From the NCBI RefSeq assembly GCF_031202305.1, contig NZ_CP101731.1, forward strand, positions 2,790,001 through 2,854,000: 64,000 nucleotides of DNA. The letters run 5' to 3'. The translations under genes were made by a program, and so were the position numbers. Numbering within the stretch: the first letter of the stretch is position 1; every line of letters starts with the position of its first letter. The DNA comes from Pelagibacterium sp. 26DY04 (GTDB lineage: Bacteria; Pseudomonadota; Alphaproteobacteria; Rhizobiales; Devosiaceae). This document shows positions 53,070 to 63,885 of this stretch, piece by piece. Under the pieces are notes generated by a model. That model saw only the letters and a program-made list of their open reading frames with translations. It had not been told where the DNA came from and did no database searches.

Positions 53070-55066
53070 ACCGCCTCGAACTCCATGATCACGGCATCGA
53101 CTGTCAGGATGTCGCCCGCCCCGGCGTTGATCCTGGCAACGCGTGCCCGTCGCTCGGCCCTGAGGACGTTTTCCATCTTCATGGCTTCGACAATAGCCAG
53201 GCTTTGCCCCTCCTCGACCACATCGCCCTCAGCGACATCCATCCGCAGGATCTGCCCCGGCATGGGGCACAACAAAAAGCGGCTCATATCGGGAGGCGCC
53301 TTCTTCGGCATGATCCGCATGAGATCGGCAACATGTGGCATGACCACCTTGGCGGTGATATCGGCTCCACGATAGCGCATCCGAAAGCCCGAGGTAATCC
53401 GGTCCATCTTGACGTATAGCGTACGCCCGTCGATTTCGGTTGCGGTCAGGCTCGCGCCTGGCTGCCAGCCATCCTCGATCAGCAACCCCTGTCCGTGATC
53501 GGTCATCAGCACGAACGCCTCTCCGGACTTCGGGATGGAAAAGTCCCACCGCCGGTCACCAATGATGACACTACGCTCAGCGATCACATGCTCGCGCGTC
53601 AGTGGTGTCGGCTCGATAAATCCGCGCGTTTCGAGCTGGAAAGCGGCACGGCAGGCCAGCGCAGCCAAGGTCTGAAGCGTGTCGTGATCGAGTTCGACGC
53701 CCGAAAAACCCGCTGGAAATTCCTCGGCGATATAACTCGTCGAAAGCCTTCCCTTACGGAACCTGTCCTGCTGCGTCACCGCCGCAAGAAACGGTATATT
53801 GTTGCCCACCCCCTCGATCTCCGATTGATCGAGCGCCACTGCCAACCCATCGATCGCTTCGGTTCGAGAAGGCGCCCAGGTAACGAGCTTGGCGATCATC
53901 GGGTCGTAGTAAGGACTGATTTCGCCCCCCTCCTCGACGCCGGTATCGTTGCGCACGACGAGTTGGGCCGAGGCTTCCTCGGTAGGTGGCCGGTAGCGCT
54001 TAAGCCTCCCTGTGGAAGGGAGGAAATTGCGATAGGGGTCTTCCGCATAAATCCGCGCTTCGACTGCCCAACCGTTGAACCGTATCTGCTCCTGGGTCCA
54101 GCGCAGCTTCTGACCATCGGCGATCCGGAGCATCTCTTCGACAAGATCGAGCCCCGTTATCAGCTCGGTCACCGGATGTTCGACCTGCAGCCGCGTATTC
54201 ATCTCGAGGAAGTAGAAGTTGCGGTCCTTGTCGACGATGAACTCGACGGTGCCGGCGCTGACGTAGTTGACAGCCTTTGCCAGCGCCACCGCCTGCTCGC
54301 CCATTTTGGCGCGCGTCGGGGCATCGAGAAAGGGTGAAGGAGCTTCCTCTATGACCTTTTGGTTGCGCCGTTGGATCGAGCATTCCCGCTCGCCCAGGTG
54401 GATGCAGTTTCCCAAGGCATCAGCGAGAACCTGTATTTCGATATGCCGGGGCTGTTCGATATATTTCTCGATAAACACCCGGTCGTCGCCGAACGATGAC
54501 GCCGCTTCCGATTTGGCCCGCTCGAACCCCTCGGCCACTTCGGCTTCGGACTTCACGATCCGCATACCCTTCCCGCCACCGCCGGCTGAGGCCTTGATCA
54601 TTACCGGGTAGCCGATCTTTCCGGCGATCGCCGCCGCCTCCTTGGCGTTCTCGATCAGCCCCATATGGCCCGGCACGGTGGATACGCCGGCCTTCGCCGC
54701 GATCTTTTTGGACGTGATCTTGTCGCCCATCGCCTCGATCGCCTTGACCGGGGGGCCGATGAAATAAATCCCCTCCTGCCGCAGGCGTTCTGCAAATTCT
54801 GGGTTTTCCGAAAGGAACCCATACCCCGGATGGACGGCCACCGCGCCGGTCTGCTTGCAGGCGGCAATGATCCTGTCGATGTTGAGATAACTTGCTCCTG
54901 CCGGCGCCGCCCCGACGTGAACGGCTTCATCGGCCATCTTCACATGCAGAGCGTCGCGATCGGCATCGGAATAGATCGCCACCGTCTGAACGCCCATCCT
55001 GCGTGCCGTCTTGATGATCCGGCAGGCAATCTCCCCGCGATTGGCTATGAGGATTTTGGAAAACAT
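53066..55066 (-). CDS. pccA: Propionyl/acetyl-CoA carboxylase biotin-carrying alpha subunit
   Basis: Carries biotin and carboxylates it with ATP and bicarbonate. The 666-residue protein has a biotin carboxylase domain ([47 protein letters not shown]) and a C-terminal biotinyl domain with EAMKMEN near residue 632. Its place with pccB, mce and the mutase supports propionyl-CoA as the substrate, though acetyl-CoA cannot be excluded by sequence alone. It overlaps the mutase gene by four bases and follows pccB after 10 bp. Confidence 0.93.
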   Translation of the reverse strand: MFSKILIANRGEIACRIIKTARRMGVQTVAIYSDADRDALHVKMADEAVHVGAAPAGASYLNIDRIIAACKQTGAVAVHPGYGFLSENPEFAERLRQEGIYFIGPPVKAIEAMGDKITSKKIAAKAGVSTVPGHMGLIENAKEAAAIAGKIGYPVMIKASAGGGGKGMRIVKSEAEVAEGFERAKSEAASSFGDDRVFIEKYIEQPRHIEIQVLADALGNCIHLGERECSIQRRNQKVIEEAPSPFLDAPTRAKMGEQAVALAKAVNYVSAGTVEFIVDKDRNFYFLEMNTRLQVEHPVTELITGLDLVEEMLRIADGQKLRWTQEQIRFNGWAVEARIYAEDPYRNFLPSTGRLKRYRPPTEEASAQLVVRNDTGVEEGGEISPYYDPMIAKLVTWAPSRTEAIDGLAVALDQSEIEGVGNNIPFLAAVTQQDRFRKGRLSTSYIAEEFPAGFSGVELDHDTLQTLAALACRAAFQLETRGFIEPTPLTREHVIAERSVIIGDRRWDFSIPKSGEAFVLMTDHGQGLLIEDGWQPGASLTATEIDGRTLYVKMDRITSGFRMRYRGADITAKVVMPHVADLMRIMPKKAPPDMSRFLLCPMPGQILRMDVAEGDVVEEGQSLAIVEAMKMENVLRAERRARVARINAGAGDILTVDAVIMEFEAV

Positions 55067-55076
55067 CAGGCAATCC

Positions 55077-56609
55077 TCACAACGGAATGTTCCCGTGCTT
55101 TTTAACCGGTCCCTGCGCCTTCTTGTGCCGCAGCGCCTCGAGTGCCCTCGCCACCCGCCGACGGGTGTTGTGCGGCATGATCACGTCGTCGATGAACCCC
55201 CGCTCCGCCGCCACGAACGGGTTGGCAAACCGGTCCTCATATTCCTTGGTCCGCGCCGCAATCTTGTCGGCATCGCCCAATTCGGAGCGATAGAGAATCT
55301 CGGTTGCGCCTTTCGCGCCCATAACGGCAATTTCGGCACTCGGCCAGGCATAGTTCACATCCGCGCGGATGTGCTTTGAAGCCATCACGTCATAGGCCCC
55401 GCCATAGGCCTTGCGTGTGATCACCGTCACCTTGGGTACAGTGGCTTCTGCATAGGCGAACAGCAGTTTGGCCCCATGCTTGATGATACCTCCGTATTCC
55501 TGAGCCACGCCGGGCAGAAAGCCCGGAACGTCGACGAAAGTGAGGACAGGAATTTCAAAGCTGTCGCAGAACCGGATGAACCGCGCCGCCTTTTTCGAGG
55601 CGTTGATGTCCAGACATCCGGCCAGCACCATGGGCTGATTGGCAACAACGCCTACCGTCTGCCCGTTGAGCCGGATGAAACCGATCAGGATATTGCCCGC
55701 ATGCTCCCGCTGCAGTTCGAGAAAATCGCTCTCATCTGCGACCTTTTCGATCACCTCCCGCATGTCGTAGGGGGTATTGGCATTGGCCGGGATCAGCGTA
55801 TCGAGGCTGTCCTCGCGCCGGTCGATCTGATCGTTGGTGGCAACGCGCGGAGCGCGTTCCCGAGCGGAAAGCGGCAGGAAATCGAAAAGCCGGCGAACCT
55901 CGAGCAGTGTTTCGATGTCGTTTTCGAACGCTGCGTCAGCCACCGACGAAATCTTGGTGTGCGTCAAAGCTCCGCCCAGTTCTTCATGGGTCACGCTCTC
56001 ATTGGTCACCGTCTTGACCACGTCCGGCCCGGTCACGAACATGTAGCTGGTGTCCTTGACCATGTAGATGAAATCGGTCATGGCCGGCGAATAAACGGCA
56101 CCACCCGCGCACGGCCCCATGATCACCGAAATCTGTGGCACCGCACCCGAGGCCTGCACGTTACGCCAGAAGACTTCCGCATAGCCGCCCAGCGAGGTCA
56201 CGCCCTCCTGAATCCGCGCCCCGCCGGAATCGTTCAGCCCGATGATGGGCGCCCCGTTTTGAACCGCCAGATCCATGATCTTGCAGATTTTCTGGGCGTG
56301 CGTTTCGCTCAGCGAGCCGCCGAATACCGTAAAGTCTTGCGAGAAGACGTAAGCCAACCGCCCGTTGATCGTACCCCAACCGGTTACCACCCCATCCCCC
56401 GGTACGATCTGCTCGTCCATGCCGAAATCGCGCGCACGGTGGGTGACGAACATGTCGTATTCTTCAAAACTTCCCGGATCGAGCAGAACGGCCAGCCGTT
56501 CGCGCGCCGTCAGTTTACCCTTGCCATGCTGCGCCTCTATGCGCCTGGAGCCTCCGCCTAGGCGCGCGTCCTCGCGCCTTTTCTCGAGCGCATCGATGAC
56601 ATCCTGCAT
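55077..56609 (-). CDS. pccB: Propionyl-CoA carboxylase beta (carboxyltransferase) subunit
   Basis: Transfers the carboxyl group from biotin to propionyl-CoA. The 510-residue crotonase-fold protein has the stretches [68 protein letters not shown] and VFGGSLSE, and the C-terminal half with [21 protein letters not shown] broken as [11 protein letters not shown] and [11 protein letters not shown]. The start at 56609 has GGAGGGG upstream. It begins the pccB-pccA-scpA-mce operon. Confidence 0.95.
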   Translation of the reverse strand: MQDVIDALEKRREDARLGGGSRRIEAQHGKGKLTARERLAVLLDPGSFEEYDMFVTHRARDFGMDEQIVPGDGVVTGWGTINGRLAYVFSQDFTVFGGSLSETHAQKICKIMDLAVQNGAPIIGLNDSGGARIQEGVTSLGGYAEVFWRNVQASGAVPQISVIMGPCAGGAVYSPAMTDFIYMVKDTSYMFVTGPDVVKTVTNESVTHEELGGALTHTKISSVADAAFENDIETLLEVRRLFDFLPLSARERAPRVATNDQIDRREDSLDTLIPANANTPYDMREVIEKVADESDFLELQREHAGNILIGFIRLNGQTVGVVANQPMVLAGCLDINASKKAARFIRFCDSFEIPVLTFVDVPGFLPGVAQEYGGIIKHGAKLLFAYAEATVPKVTVITRKAYGGAYDVMASKHIRADVNYAWPSAEIAVMGAKGATEILYRSELGDADKIAARTKEYEDRFANPFVAAERGFIDDVIMPHNTRRRVARALEALRHKKAQGPVKKHGNIPL

Positions 56610-56699
56610 GTCGCCCCTCCATATCACGCCTGACACTAGCGCAATTTTCGCCTTTGGCGAGAGCCGAAGTTATTGAGAGTCCATGGCAATCGGTGCGGA

Positions 56700-57689
56700 T
56701 CAGTGTTTGGGTTGAACGATCACCCGCCCCCTGATCTGGCCCGCGAGGATTTGTTCGGCGATTGCGGGGAGCTCCGCCAATCCCACCTCAGTGACCATGC
56801 GCTCATAGGCGGTGAAGCTGAAAATGCTCGCCAGCCTCTCCCACGCCGCGATGCGGCTTTCATAGGGCTGCATCACGCTGTCGATCCCGGCCAGGGTCAC
56901 ACCGCGCAGGACGAAGGGAATCACGCTCGCCGACCATTCATCGCCAGCCGCAAGGCCCACCGAGGCAACACACCCGCCTTGATGCATCTGCTTGAGCAAC
57001 TCACCCAGCGGCGCGCCCCCGACATTGTCCACCGCCCCGATCCATTTGGTGCCAAGCAGCTTCTTAGATGATGGCGCGAGCACGTCTCGTCCGACGACCT
57101 CCCGCGCACCCAGGGCAATAAGATCATCTACGAGTTCGGGACGCCCGCTCATGGCGTGCACCTTGTAGCCGAGCCGGCCCAGCAATAGGGTGGCCATCGA
57201 CCCCACGCCTCCACCCGCTCCGGTGACGAGAATATCGCCAGCGCCCGGTTTGATCCCTTCCGACTTCAGTCGGTTGACGGCCAGCATTGCCGTAAGTCCT
57301 GCGGTGCCGAGCACCATTGCTTCCCGGGTGGAAAGTCCCTTGGGCAGCGGCACCAGCCAATCAGCGGACACCCGCGCCCGTGTCGCAAACCCACCCCAGT
57401 GCCATTCGCCCACCCGCCATCCGGTGAGTGCCACGGCCTGCCCCGGATGATATCTGGCATCGCTGCTCTCGATGACCCGACCAGCGAAATCCACGCCGCC
57501 GATATGAGGATAGCTGCGCACCAACCCTCCGTGCCCAAGCAGAACCAGTCCATCCTTGTAGTTGAACCCAGCCCAGTCGATCCCGACCAGGACATTGCCC
57601 TCGGGCAATTCACCTTCGTCGACTTCTCTGACTTTGGAGACGATCATTCCGCCCGCGGATTTGTCGCTAACCAGTGCCCTGAATGTCAT
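56700..57689 (-). CDS. acuI: Acrylyl-CoA reductase-like (AcuI/YhdH) MDR oxidoreductase
   Basis: A 329-residue zinc-independent medium-chain reductase of the YhdH/AcuI type. It has TFRALVSDKSAGGM at the start, FNYKDGLVLLG, GVDFAGRVIESSD, GTAGLTAMLAVNRL and the NADPH loop VTGAGGGVGSMATLLL. AcuI reduces acryloyl-CoA to propionyl-CoA, which would feed straight into the pcc-mutase genes downstream on the same strand. The start at 57689 has AAGGAGGGACC upstream. The gap of 90 bp to pccB leaves room for a separate promoter. Confidence 0.85.
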   Translation of the reverse strand: MTFRALVSDKSAGGMIVSKVREVDEGELPEGNVLVGIDWAGFNYKDGLVLLGHGGLVRSYPHIGGVDFAGRVIESSDARYHPGQAVALTGWRVGEWHWGGFATRARVSADWLVPLPKGLSTREAMVLGTAGLTAMLAVNRLKSEGIKPGAGDILVTGAGGGVGSMATLLLGRLGYKVHAMSGRPELVDDLIALGAREVVGRDVLAPSSKKLLGTKWIGAVDNVGGAPLGELLKQMHQGGCVASVGLAAGDEWSASVIPFVLRGVTLAGIDSVMQPYESRIAAWERLASIFSFTAYERMVTEVGLAELPAIAEQILAGQIRGRVIVQPKH

Positions 57690-58307
57690 GAGGTCCCTCC
57701 TTGGGGACATCACACCGCGAATTTCAGCCCGCGTCCAGTCGCATTCGTGTCGTTCACGCTCCCATTCACATCAGGCAATTTCCCGGCCTGTTTGCGATGG
57801 CTGGGAACCCATCACAGATGGCCGCGTTCCGCTCGGAACCGAACCCCATCAAGAGGCGTGGTGCTGATGGTATTTGAACTGCGCGTGCAGGCGGCTCTGG
57901 GTTAGAGCTCCGTTCAACGCCAATTCGGGCGTAGCCACCGCGTCCCCGGTTGCGTCCGATAGGGAGGAGTGAACTCCTTATGCGTCCCCCAAGGAACGTG
58001 TTTGCATCATTCCTCCCGCCCCATCGACCTTGCGGTCGAGTTCTCGTCGCGGTTTGTCCCTCCCGAGCCGCGACATGAAGGACGGCGATCCCTTCGTTGA
58101 CGATCGGCCGGACTTCATCGGGGAGAGGAAAACGTCCTCTCCAGCCATGTGACAAGGACACCTCTCCCCGCATCTTTTCCCCAGCTTCCCCACAGGGCTT
58201 GCCAGACGCAAATCCCTGGAGCATTCTTGCCTTATATGCGGCGTTAATTTTCCGGAAACCATAACGCTCTCCGAGCCAGCGTTTCCGGACTCGTGCGGGA
58301 GGCCACC
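57690..58307. other. Intergenic region without a supported gene
   Basis: No gene is called. A GGAGAGGA/TCCTCTCC hairpin lies near 58122-58142. A minus-strand frame (57766-58323) is open but contains no conserved stretch. The last 60 bp are more AT-rich and may contain the promoter of the small secreted protein gene. Confidence 0.4.
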
Positions 58308-58502
58308 ATGATGACCACGCCACGCCTCGTCAGCCTGACCGCCCTTGCGGCCAGCCTGTTCATCGTCATTCTGACGATCACCCAAGCCAACGGACTGACT
58401 GGAGCGCCTGAACGCGGCGTAACCAGCCTCGCCTGCATTGAAGCCGGTCAAGCCGGATGCGAAGCTGCAGGCATGACGACGCAGGCAAGTTTGCTGCGCT
58501 GA
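58308..58502 (+). CDS. Small secreted or membrane-anchored protein, 64 residues
   Basis: The start at ATG 58308 has GGGAGG five bases upstream (ATG 58311 follows directly). Residues 8-30 form one hydrophobic segment (LVSLTALAASLFIVILTITQA), either a signal peptide or an anchor. The short outer part contains two cysteines (SLACIEAGQAGCEAAG) that could form a disulfide loop. I do not know a family. It is 197 bp upstream of otsB. Confidence 0.6.
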   Translation: MMTTPRLVSLTALAASLFIVILTITQANGLTGAPERGVTSLACIEAGQAGCEAAGMTTQASLLR

Positions 58503-58698
58503 AATCAACCGGTTCTGGCCGGGGCGACCTGGCCAGAACCTCATCTGGGACAGCCGTTATGGCGATCTCCCCTTGTGCTGGGAACATGCACATTGAGGTG
58601 AGTTGGTTTGCAGAGCGGTTGCCGATGTTTGCCTCCGGGAACCAATACCTTTCGGGGACATTAACCGGGCATTATACGCAACAGCCAGATCAGGGGTT

Positions 58699-59499
58699 AT
58701 GCACGACACCGTTTCCGCCATCCTGTCCGAATCCACAGGCCCGGTGGCGCTATTGGTCGATTTTGACGGAACCCTTGTCGAAATCGCCGCCAGTCCAGAC
58801 GCAGTCGTAGTTCCACCCGATCTTCCCGAGCGGTTGCAATCCCTTCATTCGGTCCTTGACGGCGCATTTGCCGTCGTCACCGGTCGCACCATCGATGCAA
58901 TCGATGGCTTTCTCCCCTCCCAGGAGTTCGCCATCACCGGCGGCCACGGAGCCGAACGCCGCATTCTCGGCCAGCGCGAAACAGCCGATCCCAAGATTCT
59001 GGAAGATGCGGCGGCGATCACCAGCCGGCTCACCAACACGCTGGGTGGCGAGCCCGGAATTCTCATCGAGCCCAAGCCGACCGGGGTTGCAATCCACTAC
59101 CGCGCTGCGCCCGAAAAGGAAGCTCTGGCCCGCGCCGCCCTGACCCGTGCGCTTGGGGGATACAACGATTTCCACGCGATCTCTGGCAAAAAGGTGATCG
59201 AGGCTCGCCCGCAATGGGCAAACAAAGGCGCGGCGATCGAAGGGTTGATGCAGGTTAAGCCCTTCGCCGGTCGTACGCCTGTTTTCATCGGCGATGATGT
59301 GACCGATGAAGATGGATTTGCCGCTGCCGACCGCCTGGGAGGTTTCGGCATCAGGATTGGCGAGGGGGAGACCCGGGCACGCTTCACATTACCCGACATC
59401 GCTCACCTTTTTACTTATTTCGACGCCCTCATCGAAAGGGAACGAAACTCCTCATCTCGCACTTCGGTGAACACTGCCCAGGAAAGCATGGTCAAATGA
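58699..59499 (+). CDS. otsB: Trehalose-6-phosphate phosphatase
   Basis: OtsB removes phosphate from trehalose-6-phosphate. The 266-residue HAD-family protein has the motifs LLVDFDGTLVEI (with the nucleophile Asp), VVTGRTIDAIDGFL, the GHGAERR cap stretch, KKVIEARPQWANKGAAI and FIGDDVTDEDGF. The start at ATG 58699 is set by homology; the AGGGG just before it is close. Its stop overlaps otsA (ATGA), so the two enzymes are made together. Together they make trehalose, a compatible solute. Confidence 0.94.
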   Translation: MHDTVSAILSESTGPVALLVDFDGTLVEIAASPDAVVVPPDLPERLQSLHSVLDGAFAVVTGRTIDAIDGFLPSQEFAITGGHGAERRILGQRETADPKILEDAAAITSRLTNTLGGEPGILIEPKPTGVAIHYRAAPEKEALARAALTRALGGYNDFHAISGKKVIEARPQWANKGAAIEGLMQVKPFAGRTPVFIGDDVTDEDGFAAADRLGGFGIRIGEGETRARFTLPDIAHLFTYFDALIERERNSSSRTSVNTAQESMVK

Positions 59500-61022
59500 G
59501 CCGTCTCATCGTCGTATCGAACAGAATTCCCGGAAAATCTCCCGCTGCCGGCGGCCTCGCCGTGGCCCTTAAGAAAACGCTTTCAACCCGTGACGGATTC
59601 TGGTTCGGGTGGTCAGGCGCATTCGCTGAAAATCCCGATAGACATGCGCGCTTTGAGACCATTGACGGCATGCGGATCGGATCGATCGACCTGACCCGAT
59701 CAGACCATCAGAGCTATTATGCTGGCTTTTCCAATTCCATTCTCTGGCCTTCCTTCCACCTTCGGCTCGACCTGACGGATATCCAGTCGCATTGGTATGA
59801 GGGGTATCGCGGCGTTAACGCCAAATTCGCCGACGCGATTGCCGAGCATGTCGAGCCTGGCGATATCATCTGGGTGCACGATTACCATCTGATCCCGCTC
59901 GCCACCGAGCTGCGCCGCCGTAACATCCGCAACAAGATCGGCTTTTACCTCCACATCCCCTTCCCTACGCCCGATGCCCTCAACGCCATTCCTCATCACG
60001 AAGAATTGCTGAACGACCTTCTCGCCTATGATCTGGTGGGCATGCAGGCGCAGCGCGATGTGGCTGCGTTCAACGAATTTCTGGCTCATGAAGAGATGTA
60101 CCGCCAGGCCGGCGGAACGCCCGTCGAGCTCGACCTTGGTGACACGACCATAGAAGCTTTCCCGATCGGGTCGGACCCCGACGCCTTTGCCAAGCTGGCC
60201 CTCAGTCCCAACGCGCAGAAGATGTATAAGAAGGTCGAGCGCGCCATGAACGGGCGAGCCATGATCCTTGGCGTAGACCGGCTGGACTATTCCAAGGGTC
60301 TGCCTCAGCGCGTGCAGGCCTACGAGAAGCTGCTCGAAAACAACGCCAATCTGCGCCGCGCTGTACACATGATCCAGATCGCTCCACCCTCGCGCGATAC
60401 GATCAAGGAATATCAGGTCATCTCGGATGAACTCGACACCACCGTCGGGCGGCTGACGGGACGCTTTGCGGAACCTGACTGGCTCCCCATCACCTACGTC
60501 AAGCGGGCCTATGCCCAAGCTTCGCTTGCCGGGCTTTACCGGCTCGCTCGTGTCGGGCTTGTGACCCCCCTGCGCGACGGTATGAACCTTGTCGCCCATG
60601 AATATGTCGGATCACAGGATCCTGAAAACCCAGGCGTACTCGTCCTGTCACGCTTCGCAGGCGCCGCCGAAATCTTCCACGATGCACTCATCATCAATCC
60701 ATTCGATACCGACGAGACGGCTGAAGCCCTGCGCCTTGCCCTGGCCATGCCGCTCAAGGAGCGTAAGGAGCGTTGGCGAAATCTAATGGATGCGGCGCGG
60801 GCCCACAACGTGGACAATTGGGCCGACAGCTATCTCAACGCCCTGACCGGCCAAACCGGCGCCAATGAGGCCGATGATGAACCGAAAAGTGATGGTGGCG
60901 GGCAGGATCAGCTCTTGCCGCGCAACAAAGCCATGGACCAATCGAGCGGCATGGCGCTTGAGCGTCTAACGCGGCGCATCATGCTCTTGCCTTGGCTTCG
61001 CGGAGTCTTCTCAGGAACGTGA
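59496..61022 (+). CDS. otsA: Trehalose-6-phosphate synthase
   Basis: OtsA joins UDP-glucose and glucose-6-phosphate. The 508-residue GT20 protein shows VVSNRIPGKSPAAGGLAVALK, DIIWVHDYHLIPLATELRRR, IGFYLHIPFPTPD, LGVDRLDYSKGLPQR and VTPLRDGMNLVAHEYV, covering both nucleotide and acceptor sites. No phosphatase domain is fused. The C-terminal 45 residues are extra, with a low-complexity linker (TGANEADDEPKSDGGG) and a basic-hydrophobic end (LTRRIMLLPWLRGVFSG). It overlaps otsB and is followed by a terminator. Confidence 0.95.
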   Translation: MSRLIVVSNRIPGKSPAAGGLAVALKKTLSTRDGFWFGWSGAFAENPDRHARFETIDGMRIGSIDLTRSDHQSYYAGFSNSILWPSFHLRLDLTDIQSHWYEGYRGVNAKFADAIAEHVEPGDIIWVHDYHLIPLATELRRRNIRNKIGFYLHIPFPTPDALNAIPHHEELLNDLLAYDLVGMQAQRDVAAFNEFLAHEEMYRQAGGTPVELDLGDTTIEAFPIGSDPDAFAKLALSPNAQKMYKKVERAMNGRAMILGVDRLDYSKGLPQRVQAYEKLLENNANLRRAVHMIQIAPPSRDTIKEYQVISDELDTTVGRLTGRFAEPDWLPITYVKRAYAQASLAGLYRLARVGLVTPLRDGMNLVAHEYVGSQDPENPGVLVLSRFAGAAEIFHDALIINPFDTDETAEALRLALAMPLKERKERWRNLMDAARAHNVDNWADSYLNALTGQTGANEADDEPKSDGGGQDQLLPRNKAMDQSSGMALERLTRRIMLLPWLRGVFSGT

Positions 61023-61023
61023 C

Positions 61024-61049
61024 GGGCGGCTTTCGGGCAGCCCTTTTTT
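61024..61049 (+). terminator. Terminator after otsBA
   Basis: GGGCGGC and GCAGCCC make a stem with one G/A mismatch around TTTCGG, directly followed by six T residues. It starts two bases after the otsA stop. Confidence 0.75.
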
Positions 61050-61060
61050 GGGAGGACCAC

Positions 61061-61504
61061 ATGAAGCGCGCCAAGTCCGACTTCGATGCGTTTTTCCAAA
61101 GCTATGTACGGGCCTATAATCGCTCCTTAGGCGAGAGCGTCGATGTGCATGGGATACGATCTCATTTTTCGGAAAGCTTTATTGCTGCCGGTCCCGGCAC
61201 GGTGATGACGGGCGACAATGACGAAACTTTCTCCGAAACCCTGCAAAAGGGCTACGCCTTCTATAAATCCATCGGCACCAGAAGGATGGAGGTCACCGGC
61301 GTCGAAGTGACCGATATCGACGAAGAACACTATCTCGCAAAAGTCGGCTATCAGGCCCAATACGAAAAGGATGGCGAAGCAATCGCCATCCCATTTTGTG
61401 TTTCCTACCTGCTAGAAGAGCGCGACGGGCGCCTCAAGGTTTTCGGCTTCGTGGCCGGCGACGAAATGGAACTCTATCGTCAGCATGGCCTTATCGAACG
61501 CTAA
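61061..61504 (+). CDS. SnoaL/NTF2-like fold protein, 147 residues
   Basis: The start is ATG 61061, with GGGAGG six bases upstream. The length, the order of helices and strands (FFQSYVRAYNRSL at the N-terminus, HFSESFIAAGPGTVMTG, then the long strands YLAKVGYQAQYEKDG and AIPFCVSYLLEERDGRLKVFGFVAGDEMEL) match the DUF4440/SnoaL-like NTF2 fold. Members bind small ligands or act as cyclases, but no catalytic residues can be assigned. It lies behind the otsBA terminator. Confidence 0.7.
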   Translation: MKRAKSDFDAFFQSYVRAYNRSLGESVDVHGIRSHFSESFIAAGPGTVMTGDNDETFSETLQKGYAFYKSIGTRRMEVTGVEVTDIDEEHYLAKVGYQAQYEKDGEAIAIPFCVSYLLEERDGRLKVFGFVAGDEMELYRQHGLIER

Positions 61505-61905
61505 GCTCCGGGAACCGCTGCCGGTTCTTCAGTCTCGGCGGGAGCCTCCGGGTCGGCAGGTGCTTCAGCATCAGCCGGTGCCTCGGCAGCAGGGGCTTCT
61601 GTCGCAGGTTCAGTTGTTGCCGCACCATCCGCCGGCTCGGCTGCTGCCGGCTCGTCAGGTGTGGGGGTCGGCAGATCTTCGGCATCGTCGCCAACATCGC
61701 CGCCTGCGGCAGGAGCATCTTCGATTGTCGTTCCGCCCCCGGTGGTAGTGGCGGTCTCATCATAAGTCGCCGTGCTGAACCAATAAACCAGCGCAAACAG
61801 GATCACGAGCCCGATCAATCCAAAGATCAAGGCACGGGAATTCATCTTGCGGCTATTGCCTTGCCGCACTTCACTTTTGGTAAGGTCGGGCCTGTCGTCG
61901 GTCAT
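61501..61905 (-). CDS. Single-pass membrane protein with Ala/Glu/Pro-rich tail
   Basis: A 134-residue protein starting MTDDRPDLTKSEV. A short cytosolic N-terminus with a basic end (GNSRKMNSR) precedes one membrane segment (ALIFGLIGLVILFALVYWF, residues 23-42). The rest is a low-complexity acidic tail of Ala, Glu, Pro, Thr and Asp (EAPADAEAPADPEAPAETE). It would sit in the inner membrane with the tail in the periplasm, like Pro/Ala-rich spacers of Hyphomicrobiales. Its stop overlaps the end of the NTF2-like gene by four bases on the opposite strand. Confidence 0.65.
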   Translation of the reverse strand: MTDDRPDLTKSEVRQGNSRKMNSRALIFGLIGLVILFALVYWFSTATYDETATTTGGGTTIEDAPAAGGDVGDDAEDLPTPTPDEPAAAEPADGAATTEPATEAPAAEAPADAEAPADPEAPAETEEPAAVPGA

Positions 61906-62178
61906 CCTTGCATCCCTCTTCAGCCAGGGCCCTTCCGGCGCCCCTATTGGTCCGGCCGCCACGCGGTCGGTTGGGATTAACGCTACGAGTACGCTTCCAG
62001 TTCCGACCATTGAAATGCTCAAAAATCGAACAGACGAAAATAGCGTTGAACATCGCGCTGGACGCAGCTTGATGCGCCTTGCGCTGCAATATGGGTAGCC
62101 ACATAGTGTTACGCCCAAACGTTCGCCAAGGGGCGGCGGCAGCGCCGTCGCTTTTGAGTTGAGGAACAAGAGGTTAGC

Positions 62179-63885
62179 ATGACCGACGCCGCCACGCTCG
62201 CAAGGATGATCCGCGCCGGTCGTGGGCTGGAGCCGGCCGATCTGGTGATCAAGAACGTCCGTCGCCTGGACGTCATCACCGGGGAAATTACCCAAACCGA
62301 CATCGCGATCGTCGCCGATCGGATCGTGGGCATATCGGGCATATACGGGTCGAGATCGGAGATAGACGGAAGAAATCGCTTCGCTGTACCGGGGTTTATC
62401 GACACGCATGTGCATATCGAATCTTCGCTGGTTACTCCCTTCGAATTCGACCGCTGCGTTCTGCCCCACGGAGTGACCACGGTCATCTGCGACCCCCATG
62501 AGATCGCCAACGTGCTCGGGGCAGCGGGGATAAGATATTTCCTCGATTGCGCCGAGCGGACGATCATGGATGTGCGGATCAATCTTTCCTCCTGCGTTCC
62601 GGCAACACCGTTCGAGACGGCGGGGGCGCGGCTTGAGATCGAGGACCTGCTGCCCTTTGCCGATCATCCTCAGGTGATCGGGCTGGCCGAGATGATGAAT
62701 TTCCCTGGCGTGCTCGCCGGTGACGCTGGGATACTGGCCAAGCTCGAAGCGTTTCAGCATCGCCACCTCGACGGTCACGCGCCGCTGCTCTCGGGGGCCG
62801 ACCTCAATGGATATCTGGCGGCAGGGATCAGGACCGACCACGAGGCGACGAGCGCGGCCGAGGCGCGCGAGAAACTGGCCAAGGGCATGGCGATCCTCAT
62901 TCGGGAGGGATCGGTCTCAAAGGATCTCGATGCGCTGGCCGAAATCCTCGACGAGAACACTTCGGCCTTCGTGGCGCTGTGCACCGACGACCGCAATCCG
63001 CTCGATATCGCCGAGGAGGGGCATCTAGATTCCTCGATCCGCCGGCTGATCGCCCATGGCTGTCCGATCCATCACGTCTACCGGGCCGCCTCGCTCTCGG
63101 CGGCGCGCATCTTCGGGCTCAAGGATCGCGGACACGTGGCCCCTGGGTGGCGGGCTGATATCGCGCTGCTCGACAGCCTGGAAGAATGCCGGGTTTCCGA
63201 TGTCATCGCGGCTGGCCGGCATGTGACGGCCGATATCTGGGCGGCACGCAAACCGGTGGCGCCGGTGGGACTGGATTCGATGAAAGCCAAGCCGGTCGAA
63301 CCCGAAGCCTTCATCACCGCACCAAATCCCGACCATAACGAAGTGCCGGTGATCGGGGTCAAGCCGGGGCTGATCCTCACATTCAGGGAAAACGCCGCGC
63401 TGGCGTCGGACGAAAGCGGGCTGGAGCCGGATATCGATGCCGATGTCATCAAGGTCGCGGTGATCGAGCGGCACGGGATCAACGGCAATATCGGCCGGTC
63501 CTTCGTCAAGGGTTTCGGTCTCAAGCGCGGTGCCATCGCTTCATCGGTCGGCCATGACAGCCACAACATCACAGTGGTCGGCGTGACCGACGAGGACATG
63601 GCGCTGGCCGTCAACCGGCTGATCGAGATCGGCGGCGGTTTCGCTGTGGCCTGTGAGGGCGAAATCCTGGCCGATTTGGCGCTACCCATCGCCGGGTTGA
63701 TGAGCCCGGAACCCTTTGAAATCGTGACCGAACACCTTGAGCACCTGCGCGAAGCGGCCAAGGCACTCGATTGCACCCTGCCCGAACCGTTCCTTCAGGT
63801 CGCGTTCCTCGCCCTGCCGGTCATTCCGCACCTCAAGATGACGGACAAGGGACTGTTCGACGTCGACAAATTCGATTTCGTCTAG
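62179..63885 (+). CDS. ade: Adenine deaminase
   Basis: Converts adenine to hypoxanthine. The 568-residue amidohydrolase has the metal motif [44 protein letters not shown], and the [25 protein letters not shown] C-terminal domain ending FDVDKFDFV. It binds two metal ions (Mn or Fe) in the family. The gene is complete and stands alone, with a GAGG-containing leader. It overlaps the partial gene on the other strand by four bases. Confidence 0.94.
   Translation: MTDAATLARMIRAGRGLEPADLVIKNVRRLDVITGEITQTDIAIVADRIVGISGIYGSRSEIDGRNRFAVPGFIDTHVHIESSLVTPFEFDRCVLPHGVTTVICDPHEIANVLGAAGIRYFLDCAERTIMDVRINLSSCVPATPFETAGARLEIEDLLPFADHPQVIGLAEMMNFPGVLAGDAGILAKLEAFQHRHLDGHAPLLSGADLNGYLAAGIRTDHEATSAAEAREKLAKGMAILIREGSVSKDLDALAEILDENTSAFVALCTDDRNPLDIAEEGHLDSSIRRLIAHGCPIHHVYRAASLSAARIFGLKDRGHVAPGWRADIALLDSLEECRVSDVIAAGRHVTADIWAARKPVAPVGLDSMKAKPVEPEAFITAPNPDHNEVPVIGVKPGLILTFRENAALASDESGLEPDIDADVIKVAVIERHGINGNIGRSFVKGFGLKRGAIASSVGHDSHNITVVGVTDEDMALAVNRLIEIGGGFAVACEGEILADLALPIAGLMSPEPFEIVTEHLEHLREAAKALDCTLPEPFLQVAFLALPVIPHLKMTDKGLFDVDKFDFV

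Noticed and set aside
57766..58323. A 185-residue minus-strand gene before acuI
   Set aside because: No motifs, no ribosome site, Arg/Gly/Pro-rich composition like antisense GC-rich DNA, and it overlaps the well-supported small gene at 58308.
61501..62841. A 446-residue minus-strand open frame
   Set aside because: Only the last 134 residues (from 61905) look like a protein. The rest is the mirror of adenine deaminase and carries no conserved stretch.
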